A stretch of 64,000 bases of DNA. It comes from Naematelia aurantialba (lineage: Eukaryota > Basidiomycota > Tremellomycetes > Tremellales > Naemateliaceae). The notes under the pieces were generated by a model that saw only the letters and a list, made by a program, of their open reading frames with translations, made no database searches and was not told where the DNA came from. Of the stretch, positions 12,501-24,278 are shown piece after piece; position 1 is the first letter of the stretch, and every line of letters begins with the position of its first letter. The position numbers were made by a program, and so were the translations under genes. The stretch is taken from assembly GCA_021527695.1 (NCBI GenBank), contig JAKFAO010000007.1, forward strand, positions 1,612,001-1,676,000. The letters run 5' to 3'.

Positions 12501-13197
12501 CTTCGATCCCTCCTCTGTGCATATAGCAACTTTGCGCCAGATGGCTATCGACCGGAAATGTCCCTTCTGGCTGGCACACTTCTGATACACTGCGTCGTGG
12601 AAGACTCGTTTTGGTTATTGAGTGGTCTGATCAACGGCGTGTTGCGCGACTATTTCGCAAAGGATCAGAGCGGACTGCGAGTCGATGCCGAGGTGTTTCG
12701 GCGCGTCGTCGAAGGAAGTGAGAAAGACGTGGCGGCACTGCTCCGACAGGTCCAAATTCAACGTGGGTATCCGCTGTCGGCGCTTGAGACTGACGAGGTA
12801 GCTGGAATCTTTGTTGAAAAGTGGTACAAGAGGCTGTTTGTCAGAGTGCTACCTTGGCCAACCGCTCTACGAGTAATTGACGCTGTCGTCTCGGAAGGTG
12901 AGTACCCCCATGAGCCGTCACATCCGACCTGTCTTTGTTTCCCTACTCTGGACTGACGTAAACACAGGGCCTCGATTCCTCCTTATTACCGCGTTGACCA
13001 TCTTTACCATCTCGAGAGACCGCCTTCTTGCACTCCCTAAGAAACACGCCGACGTTATGGCGTACCTCGAAAACTTGCCGGCAGACTCGCTGTTGCTGCC
13101 CGAGACCTTTTTCCGCGCCACCGACAAAGTCCGCTTCAAGGATGAGGATCTTGGGAAACTGCGCGCGGGTGTGAAGAAAGATCTGGGGCTGGTCTAA
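9517..13197 (+). CDS. SH3 + TBC-domain protein, probable non-catalytic Rab-GAP relative
   Basis: Predicted 1152 residues after five introns (9572-9620, 10143-10177, 12163-12196, 12412-12445, 12898-12967). An SH3 fold sits near residues 35-80 (YIQGDELVLLRDLGEVYIAS, then GVVGWVKRDHV). About 600 residues of Ser/Pro-rich disorder follow, with repeated SPGL motifs. A TBC domain fills the C-terminal third: LDGGVPASLRGRVWSWFMAG, DEQIERDV, DSFWLLSGLING and FLLITALTIFTI. TBC proteins normally activate GTP hydrolysis by Rab proteins through an Arg finger (IxxDxxR) and a Gln finger (YxQ). As spliced here those positions read IERDVRS and YRPEM, so both fingers are missing. The partner Rab is unknown. Confidence 0.85.
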
Positions 13198-13706
13198 ATA
13201 CTGGTCTTGGCTCATACTACCTGGGAATGCTCCTTTGGCGAACGCACGCTGCGCCTTGTCATGTCCTGCGCGCATACTGCACACACACTGCACTTATTCT
13301 CCCCAGCATTGCATACAACCGTCTCGCCTTCTCTATATCATATATATATATATATCGCACCAGTAATCGCCATGTTATCATTCGCCACTGCCACTCATTT
13401 AAAAGAAACGTGTCTGTGGGCCAGGCACAGCCAAAAAAAGCTATTCCTGCTCTTTGTTGTCTCTCTTGACATTCTTCTACTCTGTTACCCATCTCTGGCC
13501 AAGCTATGTGACTTTTTGGCAGACAGTCGCATCTCACACGCGATACCTTGGACTCGACCACTTCTCCCGTCATCTCTACCACATCTAGCGCCAGACCTCG
13601 TCCACTTGCGCGCCTCGCCGACATCGATGCGCCACGCCGCTCGCGACGGGCTGCCCGTCCTGGCTGTTTTCCCTTGAACCCATGAGCAGCTGGATGAACC
13701 TGCACC
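13198..13706. other. Intergenic / UTR between the TBC gene and the CorA gene
   Basis: Contains an AT dinucleotide run near 13340-13355 and pyrimidine-rich sequence before the CorA start. An open frame at 13207-13677 has no family text and high hydrophobic noise; I read it as UTR and promoter. Confidence 0.5.
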
Positions 13707-16556
13707 ATGGCCGACCCCATGTCATCCCTCCCTCCTACGATACAGCATCCACCTCCCGCCTACCTCGCCCCGTCGGAACGCCTCCAATCCACGACGGTCC
13801 GCCTCGCGCCATCTCCCTCCCAACCGATGGCCGCCCATCGAACTCAGCCCTTTCCCAAACCCCACTTCTCGCCTATCCTCACCGCGCACCCACCCGCGCC
13901 TGACCAGCCGCAGTTTGCCGAGCTTCTCACTCCTGAGAAACTGCGCCGACGGCGACGACACCCGCATTATCAGGTCGTGCCTCCTTCGGCCCCGTTACAA
14001 GCCGGTCCGTCCCGTCATGGATTCTACACAGACGAAGGCGACTTGTACCGCGGTGCAGCGTCTGATCCTACCTATGTCGTCTCGAATGACGATGCCATCA
14101 CCCTAGGCGGCAGCAGCACGACCAGCACGAGTAGCAGCTGGTCGTGGGGAAGCGGGAATCTCGAGCGAGGCAGGAGAGCGACCATGGCAGTCATCGAGAG
14201 GTTTGGCGAGGCCATCGGCGTCAGGCGAGGAAGCGCTTCCGAAGGCTCGGATGATGCCAAGTCTCAAGGGACGATGAGGAGGCGGGTGTCAAGAAGGCTG
14301 ACCAGAACGCTCTCGAGGGCAACGAGTGCCGGGACTAGCCCGGACCGACCAAAGCGAGAACATGTGCCGCCAAAGCGCGAATTCACCCTGCTCCTCCCAA
14401 AGAAGGCAAGAAAAGACCGTATAGTGACTACTCCGGCCCTGCCTGTGGTTCTGAACCACATTCGCGACCTCCGCACCGCGTCGGGTCTACTCGACACCGA
14501 CCTCCTCGTGCGAAGAGGTGGCTCTGCCCCAGGTCGCCCTCGAGACATCCTGCGGCCTCGCGTTCGACCCGGTGCATCATTCGCCAATCCTCCCTTACCT
14601 CGAACTCAATCTCGTCTGCATACACTCCGCCAAATGGCCCCGACCCCACGACCCAAGTCGGTGTCTGACCTTATGGGTATGGCCAATCCCTATGCGACAG
14701 ATGCCCCGACCGAGACGCCTGGTTCTGAGCCAGAAGGCAAAAGCAACGGAAAGGACGGGTGCTGGTGGCTCGATGTGGGCTGTCCCGGCTGGGAAGACCT
14801 GCGCGATATCGGCGAGGTGAGTCGCCACATTTCTGAGCCCTCTGACGACAGCTTCTGGGTCTGCATCCCCTCACTCTCGAGGACGTTCTTCAGCAAGACC
14901 CGCGAGAAAAGCTCGAGACATTTGATAAACTCGGTTATTACTTCCTCGCCGTCCGCGCGCTGGATGAAGGATACTTCAAGTACACCCCTGGTTCTCCGTC
15001 GATTGTGCCTAGTCCCGAGCCGGAGAGGAAAGAAGGCAGGCGGCGAGGCTGGGGTATGGGCAGAGCCGTCGGCAAACTTGCTGGGAAGAGCGGCGAGAAA
15101 GTGGAAATTGTCGAGGAAAATCCGGGCAAGGAGGGTCTCGAAGGAGTAGGCGTTGGCGCTGTGAACGTCTACCTCGTCGTCTTTGCAGACGGGATCGTCA
15201 GCGTAAGTCACTCTTGTCAATGCGGCTGACGGCAGTTCCATTTCGAGGACATCACCAAACACACGCGTCGGGTGCTCGACCGCATCTTGTCCCTCGAGGA
15301 AGACCAGTCTGCCGACTGGGTCGCGCATGGTCTGCTCGATTCGATCGTCGATGCCTTCTTCCCGCTCATCCGCTACGTCGATGGCGAAGTCGACGATATC
15401 GACTCTCTCACGATCGACCCTACGACTGATCCGAAGAAGAGCTCTGAAACAGTACCGACCCCCGCCGCGAGCGAAATCTCGATCAGCGAAGAATCAATCG
15501 AGATGAGTGAGAAGTTTGGGGAAAAGAGGCTGCAGGAATGGCGTCCACCTCCTATCCCACCACGTCTGCCCATGTGGAAGCGATACTCGATCCCCCGCGT
15601 CAAGGTACACATTCCTCGACCACTGATATACCTCCGACTGTTCTTCCTTCCCACCTCGTCGGCCCGGAAGAACAAGCACGAGAAGATGGCCGAGCAGGTC
15701 TTTGACCGCTCGACCATGCTCAAGCGTATCACGGACATGCGCCGTCTCGTCACGGGTCTCACGCGGCTTCTCGGTGCGAAACATCAGGTCGTAGGCCGAC
15801 TGCGCAAGCGCGCAGCCGAGGGCGGCTCCAGCGCCGTCGACGCATATATGGGAGACGTCGAAGGTGAGTTTTCCCGACCTTGCCTCTCCCAGCGTGCCGT
15901 GGTTTCTTCGCCGATCACGACGCGCTGATCCACCGCAGACCACATCCTGCTGCTGCAAACGTCGTTGTTCCACTACGAATACATGCTCGCCCACTGCCAG
16001 CCTGCCTATCTCTCGCACCTATCCGTCTCATTCACGCTCGCAAAAGGAGGTACCGACAAGGCCATCCTCGCGCTGTCTACCGTCACTATCAGTGTTCTCC
16101 CCATGCAGTTCATCTGTGGTAAGTGGCTTTGCCTGATCTCGCGTACCTCTCCGTCCACTTTCATTCCCTCTTATGCCTCATACCGCTGCCACTTGTTTCC
16201 CTTGGCAGGCTCACTGGTTCATCTTGCTGTTCCGCTGCTTGGTTCTTGCTGTTCCGTCTGCTTGGTTCTCGCTGTTCTGTCTGCCTGGGGCGCGCTAGCA
16301 AGCGCTGACGTCTACAGGACTGTTCTCGATGAACATCCGTCTCCCACACAACGGGGACAGCGACACCCATCTCGAACCAGACGGCTCCTTGTCGCCCTTC
16401 AACTACTTTGCGGGTATCGTCGTCGGCATCTTCCTGGTCGCGTGTGGAATGGTCACGTTGATCAGGTACTGGAGGTGGCTTGCGAGAGTCAAATGGGCCG
16501 GATTACGCGGACAGACAGTACCCGGATCATGGGACGGGTACTGGGGCTGGAACTGA
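13707..16556 (+). CDS. CorA/Alr-type divalent cation transporter
   Basis: Plasma-membrane or vacuolar Mg2+ channel family (Alr1/Mnr2/CorA). Predicted 835 residues after introns 14817-14851, 15203-15235, 15864-15938 and 16119-16317. About 350 disordered N-terminal residues come first, followed by the CorA cytoplasmic domain (LLGLHPLTLEDVLQQDPREK, FHFEDITKHTRRV, LLDSIVDAFFPLI). A long helical region leads to TM1 (FTLAKGGTDKAILALS...LPMQFICG) and TM2 (FNYFAGIVVGIFLVACGM). The loop signature normally GMN reads SMN here (GLFSMNIRLPHN), encoded directly after the 199 bp last intron. The gene is convergent with NAA25, 208 bp between stops. Ion selectivity cannot be told from sequence. Confidence 0.88.
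16224..16295 (+). repeat. Three imperfect ~22 bp tandem units inside the last CorA intron
   Basis: The unit GCTGTTCCGNCTGCTTGGTTCT recurs about three times in the 199 bp intron just before the SMN exon. It probably explains why this intron is longer than the others in the gene. Confidence 0.75.
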
Positions 16557-16764
16557 AGCTACCTATACATATTATGGATATCCCGGGGACGGGAGGATCT
16601 CGGAGAGCACAGCGAGGGCAGTGTGATGTGCAGTAAGGACCTGGCTCCTTGTTTGTGTCTTTCATCTTTGTGTTTTCATGACATGCACGACCGTATAATC
16701 AAGTATGCAGGGTATGTTTGGGACGGAATCCCCTTGCCCAGAGTCTACTGTGCGCACCGGCGAT

Positions 16765-19740
16765 CAGACAACTTTGCCCTTTTTGACACCCAGCAGCAGC
16801 AAGAGGTTGCGGATCGCCGCTGCTCTCGCTCCTGAAAGCTGTATCCACAGATCTATTGCCTCTAGTCGCTGAGACTATGATCTGGTCAGCCACGCGATTT
16901 CGACTGGAGAGCAGCTCACCTCCGACACCAGGGTGGCCATCGCGTCTACCGGAATATCGTCATCCTGCATCAAAAGCACCAAGAGCATATCCGCGACTCT
17001 CTGGATTTTGGGCTTGACATCCTCTTGAGCGGCTTTCAGAGCCCTCGACAGCTCCACAATACGTGCGGGAGCTTTTCTCTTCTTTGACGGCGCTTTGGCT
17101 AGCTCGTCGACGCGCTTGGAAACCAGTTTGAAGATATTCAGAAACTAAGCGACCTCAGCGAGGACAAGAGACATGCGCATGACCTACCTCGCCCAGCAGC
17201 CCTCCTTGGTACAAGACTCGACCGCGAGAGGCATGAGCCTCACGGGCATGTTGGATCAGGCCTAATGGCGTCAGTCGTGAACCTAACATGTAACATACCG
17301 TCAAACAACTCCGGAAATGGCTGGGTAACCCCAGTCCCATCTCCCTCAGCAACACATTCGCGAACATGGCTCATCAACAGCGTGGTTGACCTGAGAAACG
17401 CCCCTTCTGCTGGCAAGAGCTGCAGATGAGCGTCCAGGAATGTCTAAGCACTTACGTGACCAGATGGTGGAGGTGCAACTGTCTTATGCTCCTCGCCCTT
17501 CAGGAACGATACCACAGTCGCCAGCCCAAACGCCCAATGCCCCACCCAGTCCTCGTCTACAGGCTCCCCCATCTCAGTCATCTTCTTCACGGGGACCCTA
17601 TGCCCGCCGATATCAGGCATCAATTCCCAGTCCCTATTGTCCACTTGATCCCTCTGAGCGACAAGCTCCCATAATGGCTCAAGATCCTTGACGACCATCC
17701 CCTTGAGCAGCGCAGAACGCGTACACTCAATGAGGAAGACTTTGTTTGTGATTGACTTGTCGATGCGACGAAGCAGTGTACGAAGGCTGTTGATCTTGGA
17801 GTATGACTCGTTTTCTAGAGCTTGCTTTACATGTTCAGGTAACTGCTGTCAGCTCGTGCCGTTTCGTGCCCTACCTCTGCCATGGATTTGTTTCTCATCT
17901 GACGCGCTCTGTCTCCGTACATATTCAGGACGGCGTCCGCCTGACCCAGATGTGCATCGATGGCGCCCCGGTCGATGAATACGTGCAACATCGTGTCAAG
18001 CTGAATCTCGTTCAGCCTCAAGTCGCTCAGGTGAGTCGCGGCAAAACTCGGAGCGCCTGTCATCAGCGCAGTCAATTTGACGACTCACCAATGGTCCGAC
18101 ACAGACGGACCAGAGCAAAGCGCGCATGAGCGCAGCTGGGACTTCTGTGAAGGATGAGAATGAGGGCCACAACGGCGCGGAGCAGCGACAGTTCGGATCC
18201 TTCGAGGTGAAATTGCGTGACCAAGAGTTGTGTTGCGGCCAAGCCGATCCGGTCTGAAATCAGAACGTCGTTTCGTGGTTGACGACAACCTGTTCTTAGC
18301 AAAGTCGAGCAATAGGAGACGCACCATACTTGTAGCCCTCCTCGTACAGTGTCCAGAGCTCGCGGATGTCGGAATTCGTAGGACGCCAATCGGTTGGGAG
18401 CGTTAGCAAATGCAGAATGTGCTCGTTGGCTACAGAGCTATACGACAACTCGTCGTTCTGTCATTAGCGGCTTCGGCTACCCACTCACATGTGACTTGCT
18501 CTTCCGATTCGACGAGAGCTGCGACGACAAGTCATCCTCGAGCAGGTCCCAAACTTCGCGGAGGGTTGGGCCAGTGGAACGCCACTTTGCCCAGTACTCC
18601 TCGATCAAGGCAGACTTCTCATCCGTCAGATCCAGCATCGCTAATAAAGGCGCTCTCTCCTTTGAGCCGATCTGTTCGTGAAGCTCCATGAGCAGCGGTT
18701 TGGCGTCGAGACCCGCCTGCTTAGCCAGGAAGAGGAGGTATTGGTAGAAGGCATAATTCCGTTGTCTTTCATCAGTCTCCTCAACATGCCTGCTCACTCA
18801 CGCTAGCTCATCGGCCTTTAGGTAGTTTGACACCGCTTCAAACTCTGTTCTGGCCAGCTCGGCGTCTGGAGATCGCTCGAGAACCACCCTCATTGCAGCG
18901 CCGCGCCACCACCAACGAGTGATATTGCCTGTTGGATGCTGCTGTTCCTGATCGAAGACTTTGCGAAATCCATCCATGTCACTGGCTGCAACGAGGATTT
19001 GGAGTCGAAGCCAGAGATGATCCGACGTTTCAGAGGCCTTTCCGGACATGTGCATGAGGAGTTGGGCGGGTTTCAACGAAGCTGGATCTGCGGGTGGCCG
19101 GGGGAAATTCAAGCCCGAGGGGGTATCTTCCACATTCTGCCGATATGAGCGCCTGCCCACTACTTGAGAAAGGTTGACTGCGTACCGTTATGAACTCTGC
19201 CCAAGCGGCTACTCTCGCCCAGGTGGCATTCTTTGTCATGTTGAACATCCTCCTACTGGCTGTCTTGAGGACAGCAGTGTCCCACGCTCCAGCAGCAGAG
19301 AGAACGACCTGTTCGCCAAGCTCCACACTTGACGGCACGCGTTCCCACATCTCCTGATGAAGCTCCAGTATCATGTCCTCTGAGGTCAGCTGCGTCTTTA
19401 GGCCTCGACTCACGTCGCCCCATATTGCGCAGCGCCAAGGTGCATCCCCACAGACTTCTTGCCGACAGATCACCGGTGTTCTTCACCTCGCGGTAGGCGG
19501 ACAGCAGGTCGGACACGGGAGCCTGTTGCTTCTGCAGCAGCAAGAGGCGGAGTACAAGAGCAGGCTGCGAACCGGGATGTTTCTTCAGGTGTTGACGAAG
19601 TTGTGCATCTACAGACTTGTAGCGACCAGCGCTCCAGTCGGCTTCCTTGGTCAACCCTGGTGCTCGGGTGATGTAGAGCACTACTCACAGAACGCGGGCT
19701 GAAGCCGCCGCTCGTCGGCTGCCCATTTCGCATCCGCCAT
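16765..19740 (-). CDS. NAA25: NatB N-terminal acetyltransferase auxiliary subunit (NAA25/MDM20)
   Basis: Ribosome-associated subunit that partners the catalytic NAA20 to acetylate Met-Asp, Met-Glu and Met-Asn N-termini. Starts MADAKWAADERRLQPAF at 19740; a 32 bp intron then joins to WLTKEADWSAGRYKSVDAQL, the TPR-like start of the family (RLRPIYD...LKKHP). Later text is QQAPVSDLLSAYREV, FYQYLLFLAKQAGLD and SPSCAHARFALVRLCRTIGAP followed by LNEIQLDTMLH, a typical Mdm20/NAA25 stretch. The C-terminus ends LLLLLGVKKGKVV before the stop at 16765. Many short introns interrupt it, and I did not resolve all of them. Identification rests on the N-terminal TPR and the central LVRL/IQLDT block. Confidence 0.8.
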
Positions 19741-19803
19741 GGACCACCGGGCTTTCCCTTGCGCTGCAGATCTGAGCGCTGCAGAGCCGAGGGCGAGAGG
19801 AAT

Positions 19804-19852
19804 TAGATATATATATATGTATGTGTAGAGATAGAGAGAGAGAGAGGAGAGA
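19804..19852. repeat. (AT)n followed by (AG)n microsatellite
   Basis: Alternating TA for about 16 bp, then GA/GAGA for about 25 bp, in the 236 bp between the NAA25 start and the end of the next minus-strand gene. Likely promoter/5'UTR of NAA25. Confidence 0.8.
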
Positions 19853-19976
19853 AATAATTCAACGAGACTGAGAGTCGGCAGACGATGTTCCAGGCACGAT
19901 CCGAAACGACCAGAGAGCAAGAGATACATCGTCGACTATAGATCCTCCTCTATCTCCCTTGGGCTCCCTCTGTCGC

Positions 19977-22040
19977 CTACGTCGGGACACCGCCCAGCAT
20001 GCGAACACCCTGCATGCCTTCCACTCCGACCCCTATACCCAATTTCTCCAGATACCTCCAGATCTCGAGACCTTCCATCAGATCGAAGAAATTCGCCGAG
20101 CTGCGGTGTTGAACAACAAACGCGCTGACCGCCGTTGGCAATGGTATTGCTAGTCCCAGGTTGGCCGCAGCACGAGACGAAACGTGCAACGCGAATGGGT
20201 CCAGTTGGGCAAGGTAGCTTGCCGAGGTGGCATAATCCAGTGTCACGCTGTCATCAGCCTAGTCAAGAAACAAGACTCACCGAAAGACACCAAAAATCAG
20301 CAGAGCTTCCATGCCCAGCCACCAGGTCCAACTGCCCCAGCTCCAACCTCGTTTGACCAGCTGCGCCGTGCCTGTCTGCACCTGAGCCAGGGTGGCGATG
20401 AACTGATGCTGCGCTGCTTCCACTCGAGCCTGCGCTTGCGCAGTCGCATGTGACGCACGGTCGAGATCGGTTCGAGCAGCCTGCAGCGTGGAGGAAGGTT
20501 GCGGAAGGGTCCTGACGTCAGCGAGTGCTATGCAGTGTCTACTCACCGAGTGATGGACCGTGACAGCCGGGACGTGAAGGACGAGTCTGCGTCAGTGGTC
20601 TCCGTACCAGCGGGGGCTTTGCGAGGTGAGACCCTGATCGTGTGAATGCTCGTCTCGGCATCACGGGCAGGCGAGAATCGAACTGCGCCCTTGGATTTGG
20701 CGGGAGTAAACGCTCTCCAGCCAGGAGGATGGGGAGTGCTCAAATGATCTGATGTCCGAGACGACGAGAGCTTTGAGGGTGTGTCGTCTTGTGTACTCGC
20801 CCGTGGGGAGTTCCTCGAGGCCGTATTGTTGCGCACCGGGTCTCGGGTCACAGTCACATCAGATTGACGGAGTTGAGATATTGAAGCTGACAGCGAGTTT
20901 TGCCGCGGTTTGGCGTCCGGTGATCGTGACACAGACTTCGAGGTTGATCGAAACAAAGCAGCTCGCCGTGACGAGAGCGTATTGACCTCTGACTCATCAT
21001 CCGCAGACACCTCGTCTGGCTCAGGCAATTCAGGTATCGATGTATCTGGCGGTCGGGAGGATTTGGATTGTGTCAAGATCCGGGCGAGTCTCGCATCGTG
21101 TCTGAGCGAGTTGCTTGATGGTTCCTCATCACTCTCGTCCGTCTGGCCCCACGGGGCTTCTTCGCTGAGCTCAAGATCCAACTCGACCTCGCCACGGACC
21201 TCCAAGTCTTTAGCTTCTTGCACGAACATCGCAGAGTCCTCTGGAGCTATTTCCACGCTCCATCTTCGGGGTGTTCGTGGTGGTCTGCGCGGCGCTCGGT
21301 CGGGTGAAGCCTTTTGTTTTCCTTTGCGCGAGTTTGTACTGGAACGACTCGACGAGGGGTCGGAAATGCGAGGCGAGCTGTGGGAGATGAATTGCTCGAG
21401 AGGTGTGGGCTCAGGCTGAGGCGCCGGAGGTTGCGATTGTGCCGCTGCTGGGGAACGAATCACGCCTAGATTTAGCTCGATCAGAATCACCACTCACTGG
21501 CTCGCAGAGCTGCGGCACGAGAAGGGATCCGAGGCGGAGGCGTAGGTATCCCTGTGGTCAGCTTGGTCGCTGAATCGGCTTACTGTCTACTGGAGCCTTC
21601 CGATTCAGGTAGGGATTATGTATCCTCAATGGTGGTGTTGGTGGACTATCCTCCTTGTCTTCCGTAGGCGAGCTCGCTCTCGTCCGCTTCTCTTTCCAAG
21701 CCGGTCTGACCTCCTCAGGTCTTGCTGGCGTCGTGGCTCGGACTTCTGCTTCCATCTGCCTCAACAGCACCCGGAGCTTGTCGCCCGGCTTCATCTCGTC
21801 CTGCATCTTTCCAGTCTCTGCCTCTCCTTCCGATCCGAAATCAATCAATAATGCCTCTCGGGCACCAGGCCCCTGTCCTCCCACAACCGTTACTCCCTCG
21901 CTCGCCTCTGACCGTGGACGGGACGTTGGCGCATCGTCGGACCAGCTCGTGCGAGATGATCCGGGCGCTTGCATCGACCAGATGGAAGCAGGTGATGATG
22001 GGATCGTAGAAGTACGAGAGTCGGGCCGGGGTCTATACAT
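19977..22040 (-). CDS. Disordered protein with C-terminal coiled coil and membrane anchor, function unknown
   Basis: Predicted 637 residues; four introns (32, 50, 35 and 33 bp) give an uninterrupted frame. The first ~470 residues are Ser/Pro/Glu-rich with basic patches (RKGKQKASPDRAPRRPP). Short ordered islands include KPGDKLRVLLRQMEAEVRA. A predicted helical segment (QAARTDLDRASHATAQAQAR, continuing VEAAQHQFIATLAQ) precedes a Trp-rich membrane segment (WGSWTWWLGMEALLIFGVF) and a ~90-residue C-terminal domain ending MLGGVPT. The layout suggests a tail-anchored adaptor facing the cytoplasm or nucleoplasm. I do not recognise the family. The start could lie upstream, because the frame stays open before this ATG and an ATG-led ORF exists at 22264. 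Confidence 0.7.
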
Positions 22041-22304
22041 CCCGACCAAGCTCAATCGTTTACGATGTTGGACAAGCTCTACAGCTTGATAGAGCCATCG
22101 ATGACCGCGGTACCCCGCTGGTGAGCTGCTCGCTGATGCTGCTGCTAGGCCGATGAGATGATAAATTCTGACGAAGTGAGCGACGCGAGGCCAAACTCAA
22201 ACACTGTTTGGTCCGACGCGTGCTTTTGCTTCCGTCGTCGTCGGAAATGCCTCCAATGATCATATACTATGTACAAAGTGACCGTCTCATGTGCATCGCG
22301 CATC

Positions 22305-23744
22305 TCAGCTGGCATTCAAAACAGCGCTCGGAGTGAGACCGTTCGCCTTGAGTGTCTTTTTCATCTCGTCTCTCGCAAACGTTTTGCTGCACCGATCAGC
22401 GAACTGGCCGCGTCTGACAGTGGAAGGTGATGCTCACCGTGGGAAGGTCGATGCAAATGTGACTGTATCGACATTGTATGCGAGGTTCTCGGATGCAACC
22501 CACTCGGCAACATCGACTAGGGCTATTTGATATCAGCGCCACTGAGACGCGGTAGATGGCTCGTGACGGACTATTGTCACTCGGGAAGGTCTTCGTGAGA
22601 GGTGGTCCGCCGACGCTGAGCCTAACCTGCTTCACGTTAGATGAACACACCGTCTTGGCCAGCCTCCACGGACCTGCAGCCTTGTTTCAGGATTATCCGA
22701 ACTCTTTACAGCGGCACTCGGCTTGGCCAGTGGCGTCGCCGCGGCGGCCGGAGGAGTAGCGTGTCCTTCCCTCGCCGCCTTTTCTCGGGCTGCCTTTTCT
22801 GCTCGCTCCCTTTTGTCTGCCTAATGAAACCTCAGCTCGTCTTCCACTACGACAGCAACCCGCCTTACCTCTATTTGCGCCTTGATCGCCGCCTTTGCTT
22901 TGGCATCTTCGAGCTTCTCTGTGGGAAGATAAGCCTCAGTAGCTGCCTGAGACTCACCTCGTCTCTTTCGTTCCACTTCCTTCTGAGCTTCCTTCAGCTC
23001 CAGGTCCTCCTTCACTTTGCCAACATCCTGACCCGCTTTCCGCCTCAGAGCCTGTGATCTTATCAACGATGCGCCTGGTGCCGACTAGCATGCATTACCT
23101 CGTTTGCTTTGTTCGCGACCGCCTCTTCCTTGGCTTGGTTTGCTCGCTTCTCCGCCAACTTCTGCCGCAGCTCAGCGAGCTTGGCCTTCTTCTCCTCCTC
23201 TGTCAGTGGCTTGATCTCCTCAGTCGATTCCTCAAACTCCTGATGGCCTGACTTTTCGGCATGGAAAGAAGCCGTCGCATTGGAACGGAACACCTTGCCG
23301 CACTCGCTGCATTTGATGGACTGCATGATCAGCTCCGACCGCACTCTGAAAGTACCTTGGCAACGAGATCCTCGTCTTTCACAACACCGCCTTTGGACTT
23401 TATGTGCGCCGCTAATGCATCGGTGTCTTCCTCGTCGAAATCATCATTTGCCGAGGTCGACGAGGACGCTCCCTGTTGGTCGGCTGCGGGAATGGGGTTG
23501 TCGGAATTGGCAAGGAGGTGGTCCATCGCAGGCTGTATCTCATGAGCTATGCCAAGGAAAGACACCGACTGACGCACCTGAAGGCCAGCATTCTTGGTAG
23601 CTTTGAGAGCCCCTGTACATCTGGTTAGTCCATCATGAATAGGTAACGTTATGCTCGTATATCACAAGAGAGCGCCAACTACTCACAATCAATGCGCGCT
23701 GGCTCAAAGCCCATCGCGACCAGTTGTGCGCGATCGGATGACAT
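22305..23744 (-). CDS. UBA - C2H2 zinc finger - UBX protein (UBXN1/SAKS1-like p97/Cdc48 cofactor)
   Basis: Adaptor that binds ubiquitin through UBA and Cdc48/p97 through UBX. Starts MSSDRAQLVAMGFEPARID (UBA, with the MGF loop), then ALKATKN and PAMDHLLAN. An acidic linker leads to a C2H2-type finger IKCSECGKVFRSNATASFHAEKSGH-like (two Cys, two His), followed by a long charged coiled coil (LTEEEKKAKLAELRQKLAEK). The UBX domain begins LQVRLSVGGPPLTKTFPSD and contains the signature loop TFPR, then KTLKANGLTPSAVLNAS-stop. The TFPR loop is split by an intron. The gene is divergent from the PTRHD1 homologue. Family assignment is strong; the Cdc48 interaction is inferred from the FPR motif. Confidence 0.88.
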
Positions 23745-24278
23745 GTTGAAGTGTGAAGTTGGAGCGCCTGATACTGTCCGCAGTGTGCGTTTCCTAGGCC
23801 ACAGCTCGTCTATGCAGGATTTGCTGAAGATTGTGCAAACAACAAGCAGTAGATATTCTCGAGTGGAAGATCAATGGTAAGCGTTGACAGGAACGGCGCT
23901 GGAGCCCCGCCCGCGAGCCTACGATTGAACTAGAATCGATGACTGGGAGTTCGTTCAATGTTTCATGCATTTTGTCTCAGCTCTGGGAGCCTGTCGACCT
24001 TTATCTCGGCCACTTGCTGTCTCGCAGGCTCGATGCGTCGGACGACTACTAAGCGTGTCAACGAGTAGCGCTTGCAACAGTACGACTGTTCACGCGAAAC
24101 CGTTGGGCATGACGACCCCTCTCTCTGGGTCTGACGACAATGCACCTGTTTGTGGCTTTTTTCCCCGCGGTTCATTCTGTAGTCCGTTAGGACTAAGCTG
24201 ATTCAGAATGAGTAGCCGTCTACCTCAGACGTCCGGTCAGCCGGCCACGCCGAGAAAAAAAAGCCGTCGCCTCTGGTG
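23745..24278. other. Divergent promoter region between UBX and PTRHD1 genes
   Basis: About 530 bp without a supported exon, apart from the possible upstream extension of PTRHD1 near 24180-24278. A small ATG-led frame at 24208 stops after 23 codons, in a different frame from PTRHD1. Confidence 0.45.

Noticed and set aside
13207..13677. 157-codon plus-strand frame after the TBC gene
   Set aside because: No conserved text, AT-run translated as YIYIYI; fits UTR or promoter.
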